A stretch of DNA of 64,000 nt from Leucobacter sp. UT-8R-CII-1-4 (lineage in GTDB: Bacteria; Actinomycetota; Actinomycetes; Actinomycetales; Microbacteriaceae), in contig NZ_JASCRS010000002.1 of NCBI RefSeq assembly GCF_030010235.1, forward strand, positions 310,001 to 374,000, given 5' to 3'. Shown here piece after piece: positions 61,245 through 64,000 of this stretch (position 1 is its first letter; the number at the start of each line of letters is the position of its first letter). The translations under genes and the position numbers were made by a program. Below the pieces are notes generated by a model. The model made no database searches and was not told where the DNA came from. It saw nothing but the letters and a program-made list of their open reading frames with translations.

Positions 61245-61757
61245 GTGACCCTGAGACACCTTCGTACGCAGACCAAGCTCGGAAACATGCTGCTGGTTGC
61301 CCGCGACGATGCCCTGATCGGTGCGTATTTCGACAACCAGCGATACTTGCCAGAAAATGCCGCCTTTGGCGAGCAGGTTTTGGGTAAAGAAGATCAGCTG
61401 TTGCACGTCTCTGCCGCACAGATGAACGAATACCTCGAGGGAACTCGCAAGCACTTTGCATTGCCCCTAGCACCAGAGGGTGACGAGTTCTCGCAGCGGG
61501 TGTGGCAGATCCTCCTTACCATTCCCTACGGCGAGACCACCAGCTACGGTGCAATCGCACGAGAGCTCGGCAACGCGGCGTTTGCTCAACGAGTCGGTCA
61601 ATCAGTTGGACACAATCCGCTCAGCGTAATTGTGCCGTGCCACAGGGTTATGGGCAGCGATGGATCGCTCACCGGCTATGCCGGTGGCCTCGACCGCAAA
61701 CGGGCGCTACTCACACTCGAAGAGCCAGCTGCAGCCGAGGCGAATAGGCTGTTCTAA
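61245..61757 (+). CDS. ogt: Methylated-DNA--protein-cysteine methyltransferase
   Basis: The 170-residue protein repairs O6-alkylguanine by transferring the alkyl group to the Cys of IVPCHRVMGSDGSLTGYAGG. FSQRVWQILLTIPYGETTSYGAIARELG is the DNA-binding helix-turn-helix with the Arg finger. The GTG at 61245 lies 6 nt after TATTCT (61233-61238) and gives the normal Ogt length; the longer open frame (from 61197) is not supported. Confidence 0.95.
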   Translation: MTLRHLRTQTKLGNMLLVARDDALIGAYFDNQRYLPENAAFGEQVLGKEDQLLHVSAAQMNEYLEGTRKHFALPLAPEGDEFSQRVWQILLTIPYGETTSYGAIARELGNAAFAQRVGQSVGHNPLSVIVPCHRVMGSDGSLTGYAGGLDRKRALLTLEEPAAAEANRLF

Positions 61758-61805
61758 TTCGGTTCAAACGTTTCACGATTCGACCAACTTCGAACATGCA
61801 TCGCA

Positions 61806-62312
61806 ATGAAGAGAGGCAAACAATTGAGCACAGAAGCGGTACGTCAGCATCTACTCGCACGCGGTTGGAGCGGTGAGATTCTTGAGTTCGAAGAGTCAAG
61901 CGCAACGGTCGAGCTTGCCGCAGAAAAAGTAGGCACCGAACCCGCAAGAATCGCAAAAACTCTCGGATTCTACTCCCCGAACGATGACGGCACAGCGGTG
62001 CTCATTGTCGCTGCGGGCGACGCAAAAGTAAACGGAGGCGCGTTCAAACGTGCCTTTGGTGGCAAACCGAGAATGCTGCGCGCTGAAGATGTACTCGAAC
62101 TCACCGGGCACCCAGTCGGCGGCGTCTGCCCGTTCGTGAACCCCGAGAGCGCTCAGGTATACCTAGACGAGTCACTGCGCCGCTTCGAGACGGTCTATCC
62201 GGCAGCAGGCACCAGCAAATCAGCAGTCGAGCTTGAGGTAAGCGAGCTTGCTGAGCTGAGTGAAGCGCTCGACTGGGTCGACGTTGCAACCGGCTGGCGC
62301 GAAGACACCTAA
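61806..62312 (+). CDS. YbaK/EbsC-family aminoacyl-tRNA deacylase
   Basis: The 168-residue protein has the YbaK editing-domain residues IAKTLGFYS, AAGDAKVNGGAFKRAFG (conserved Lys/Gly) and GHPVGGVCPF. Such enzymes hydrolyse Cys- or Ala-tRNA(Pro) in trans. ATG at 61806 or TTG at 61824 (preceded by GAGAGG with good spacing) are both possible starts. It follows ogt by 48 nt. Confidence 0.9.
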   Translation: MKRGKQLSTEAVRQHLLARGWSGEILEFEESSATVELAAEKVGTEPARIAKTLGFYSPNDDGTAVLIVAAGDAKVNGGAFKRAFGGKPRMLRAEDVLELTGHPVGGVCPFVNPESAQVYLDESLRRFETVYPAAGTSKSAVELEVSELAELSEALDWVDVATGWREDT

Positions 62313-62357
62313 ACTGACATCCCAGGGCTTCCCATTGCGCTAGCGGTCTTCGGCACC

Positions 62358-63353
62358 TCAGCTTCGCGGCCGCAATCTGGTAAGCGGCAGAACCGGAGCC
62401 GGGATCGGCGCTCGCTGCCCCTCAGGAAACTCACCATACAGCGGTAGTTTGCCGGAGTCTTCGTGATCCACCGCCTCAAAACCGAGTTCGGCCTGGTACC
62501 GGCGACGAAACTCGACGATCTCTTCGTGGGTTCTGCCGATGAAGTTCCACCACATGATGATTTCTTCACCAAAGGGCACCCCACCGAGCAGGATCACGCG
62601 ACCGCCGTGTTCGCCGGCGCTCAACACAATCGTGTCGGAGCCAGTCGGCACGAAACCCAATGAACGGTGTTCAATCGCGGTACCGTTCAGAGTGAGGCCG
62701 TGGGATTCGGCAAGCACTCCGTGCTCAAAGTCCCGACGAACGGGGATGCTCACGGTTGCCCCCGGTTCAAGAATTAGCTCAGCACCGAGCATCGCGGTAG
62801 TTTTTGTCTCAACCGGCGAAACCGAACCGAGTAGCTCGCCGATAAACACACTCGCACTCATACCCGGCACTGTGACCGGCTCAGGCACATAGTGTTCGAA
62901 GCCATTGTCATCAAACCTGGTGGCATCGGGCAGCGCATACCAAAGCTGCACACCGTGCAGCACATCGGTGTCTGGGGTGCTGATTTCCTGGTGAGTAATT
63001 CCGCGCCCAGCCAGCATCAGGTTCAACTCACCCGGACGCACCTGGGCCGCGACACCACCCGAATCAAGATGATCGATACCCCCTGCGAAAAGCCACGAAA
63101 CGGTTGCAAGACCTGTGTGCGGGTGCCGGGCGACTTTCATGCCGCCAGTATCAGAAACGTCGTCCGGGCCATAGTGGTCCAAGAAGCACCAGGCGCCAAC
63201 GAACGAGCGGCCACGCTGCGGCAGGGTGCGGTACACGGTCATTGCGCGCAAACCGCCAAGTGGCACAAGCCTCGGGTCGAGTACCTCCACCGATTCGCAG
63301 GGCATGCCCTCGGCAAGTACGGTTTCGATCGGCTGCGAATCAAGATTGCTCAT
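62358..63353 (-). CDS. Pirin family protein
   Basis: The 331-residue bicupin has the pirin N-terminal metal site: DHYGPDDVSDTGGMKVARHPHTGLATVSWLF with the conserved His-x-His region, and GELNLMLAGRGITHQEIS with His/Glu. It is a cytosolic Fe-binding protein; some pirins are quercetin dioxygenases, others redox cofactors of regulators. AGGGGGAA precedes the ATG at 63353 (MSNLDSQPIE); the longer frame to 63407 is not needed. Confidence 0.92.
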   Translation of the reverse strand: MSNLDSQPIETVLAEGMPCESVEVLDPRLVPLGGLRAMTVYRTLPQRGRSFVGAWCFLDHYGPDDVSDTGGMKVARHPHTGLATVSWLFAGGIDHLDSGGVAAQVRPGELNLMLAGRGITHQEISTPDTDVLHGVQLWYALPDATRFDDNGFEHYVPEPVTVPGMSASVFIGELLGSVSPVETKTTAMLGAELILEPGATVSIPVRRDFEHGVLAESHGLTLNGTAIEHRSLGFVPTGSDTIVLSAGEHGGRVILLGGVPFGEEIIMWWNFIGRTHEEIVEFRRRYQAELGFEAVDHEDSGKLPLYGEFPEGQRAPIPAPVLPLTRLRPRS

Positions 63354-63463
63354 TTGCCCATTCCCCCTGCTCTCGCACACACGCGAGTAAGAAGTTGATG
63401 AGGCCACGATACCGCGCCCGCCGAGAGGCGCACTCAGCTACGTGTCAGGCGAGGACGGGGGCC

Positions 63464-63514
63464 TCCCAGGGCGGGAACCGAGGTAGCCCTGGGCGGGAGC
63501 CAGGGGTTCCGCCC
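63464..63514. repeat. G/C-rich repeat and hairpin upstream of the last gene
   Basis: Two direct copies of CCC(A/T)GGGCGGGA(A/G)CC (63466-63479 and 63488-63501) are followed by GGTTCCGCCC (63505-63514), which can pair with the first copy with one bulged G. It lies between the divergent pirin and membrane-protein genes. Role unknown. Confidence 0.5.
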
Positions 63515-63576
63515 AAACCGCCGCCCAGTTACGAGACAGCTATGGTTCAAAACGCGCACGGCGATAGGATCATGCC

Positions 63577-64000
63577 ATGCATCGCCTTTCGCCATTTTCG
63601 CTGCTACGCACAAGTTTTCGAACAGTGCGGCACGCCTGGCTTCCGCTTGTCACAGTCATGTTGGCGTTCCAACTGGCCATGCTTATGCTGGTCAGTCCGC
63701 TCCTCGCGTGGATCTTCCGCGAGGCGCTGCGCGCAAACGGCATGCTCGCCCTAGACTTCAGCGCACTCCATTTCAACGGCACAATCGGCATCACACTCGC
63801 GCTGATTGTGGTGATCATGCTGCTCGCCTTCTGGATCGCCTCGCTGCAATTCATTGTGCTGATGCTTATGCTTCGTCGCGCATACAACGCCGAAGCAGTA
63901 ACGGCGCGGACGATCCTTGCCGATGTGAAAACCACCATGCGAAAGCTGATTCGCCCGTCTTCGCTGCCGCTGTTCTTTTACCTCTTTTTCATTTTGCCGC
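63577..64000 (+). CDS. Multi-pass membrane protein, GDPD membrane-domain type (3'-truncated by window edge)
   Basis: The frame is open from the ATG at 63577 to the end, about 141 codons. It begins MHRLSPFSLLRTSFRTVRHAW and has hydrophobic helices at about 22-45, 65-90 and a third at the edge, with LMLMLRRAYNAEAVTARTILADVK between. The N-terminus is like that of membrane domains attached to glycerophosphodiester phosphodiesterases, whose catalytic part would lie beyond the window. TAGGAT (63565-63570) is six nt upstream. Confidence 0.65.
   Translation, partial: MHRLSPFSLLRTSFRTVRHAWLPLVTVMLAFQLAMLMLVSPLLAWIFREALRANGMLALDFSALHFNGTIGITLALIVVIMLLAFWIASLQFIVLMLMLRRAYNAEAVTARTILADVKTTMRKLIRPSSLPLFFYLFFILP

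Noticed and set aside
60224..61336. Longer form of the GlxA-type regulator starting at 61336
   Set aside because: The first 57 residues overlap the antisense of ogt and precede the natural DJ-1 fold start. A TAGTGT box supports the GTG at 61165.

Overview
The window looks like chromosome from a high-to-moderate-GC actinomycete of the family Microbacteriaceae (Leucobacter/Gulosibacter-like). This is inferred from three things: the housekeeping block leuC-leuD-murA-plsC-gpsA-ddl-(DUF3515)-thiL ... recG/rsmD-coaD-YceD-rpmF-rnc-mutM; a tmRNA with the tag ANAKRTDFALAA and no encoded CCA; and many starts without a Shine-Dalgarno sequence sitting 6-7 nt after a TANNNT box, i.e. probable leaderless transcripts. 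I see no prophage, IS element, CRISPR array or tRNA gene.

Layout. 0-8 kb is accessory: a truncated aminoglycoside phosphotransferase, a 23-bp tandem repeat, a GNAT acetyltransferase, small proteins of the SMI1/KNR4, DUF4304, DUF1877 and DUF6226 types (families often seen as toxin-immunity proteins), and a DoxX/MFS efflux pair facing an HxlR regulator. 7.6-17.9 kb is a catabolic locus: an IclR regulator and a six-gene operon (PotBCD/A-type ABC importer plus a creatinase-like M24 hydrolase and a YtcJ-like amidohydrolase), divergent from a DUF6986 aldolase-like protein and (S)-ureidoglycine aminohydrolase AllE. 17.9-24 kb holds an SDR/alpha-beta-hydrolase fusion with its TetR repressor, an ABC-F protein behind a probable leader-peptide attenuator, and a small SRPBCC-EVE-MarR operon.

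23.9-44 kb is the housekeeping block: DNA repair, RNA processing, ribosome, CoA, peptidoglycan, phospholipid and leucine genes. A GABA module (gabT-gabD with a divergent PucR regulator) sits inside it. leuCD are preceded by a 14-residue leader peptide with four consecutive Leu codons that runs into a 10-bp GC stem, a textbook attenuator layout. 44-57 kb holds a surface-anchored lamin-tail protein, a TerC/Alx transporter with a probable Mn2+ riboswitch, YqhA, GlpQ, a chromate transporter, a MoxR-AAA/VWA/unknown trio reminiscent of RavA-ViaA, and NhaA. 57-64 kb holds tmRNA, a UgpC/MsmX-type ATPase, GAPDH, a GlxA-type regulator, Ogt, a YbaK-type deacylase, a pirin and the start of a membrane protein that runs off the end.

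The strongest new-looking signals are regulatory: (i) a recurring leaderless-promoter geometry that fixes many start codons; (ii) two leaderless leader peptides with it (leuCD, ABC-F), each followed by strong hairpins; (iii) a candidate Mn2+ riboswitch whose 3' end is complementary over 8 nt to the ribosome-binding region of the TerC gene.
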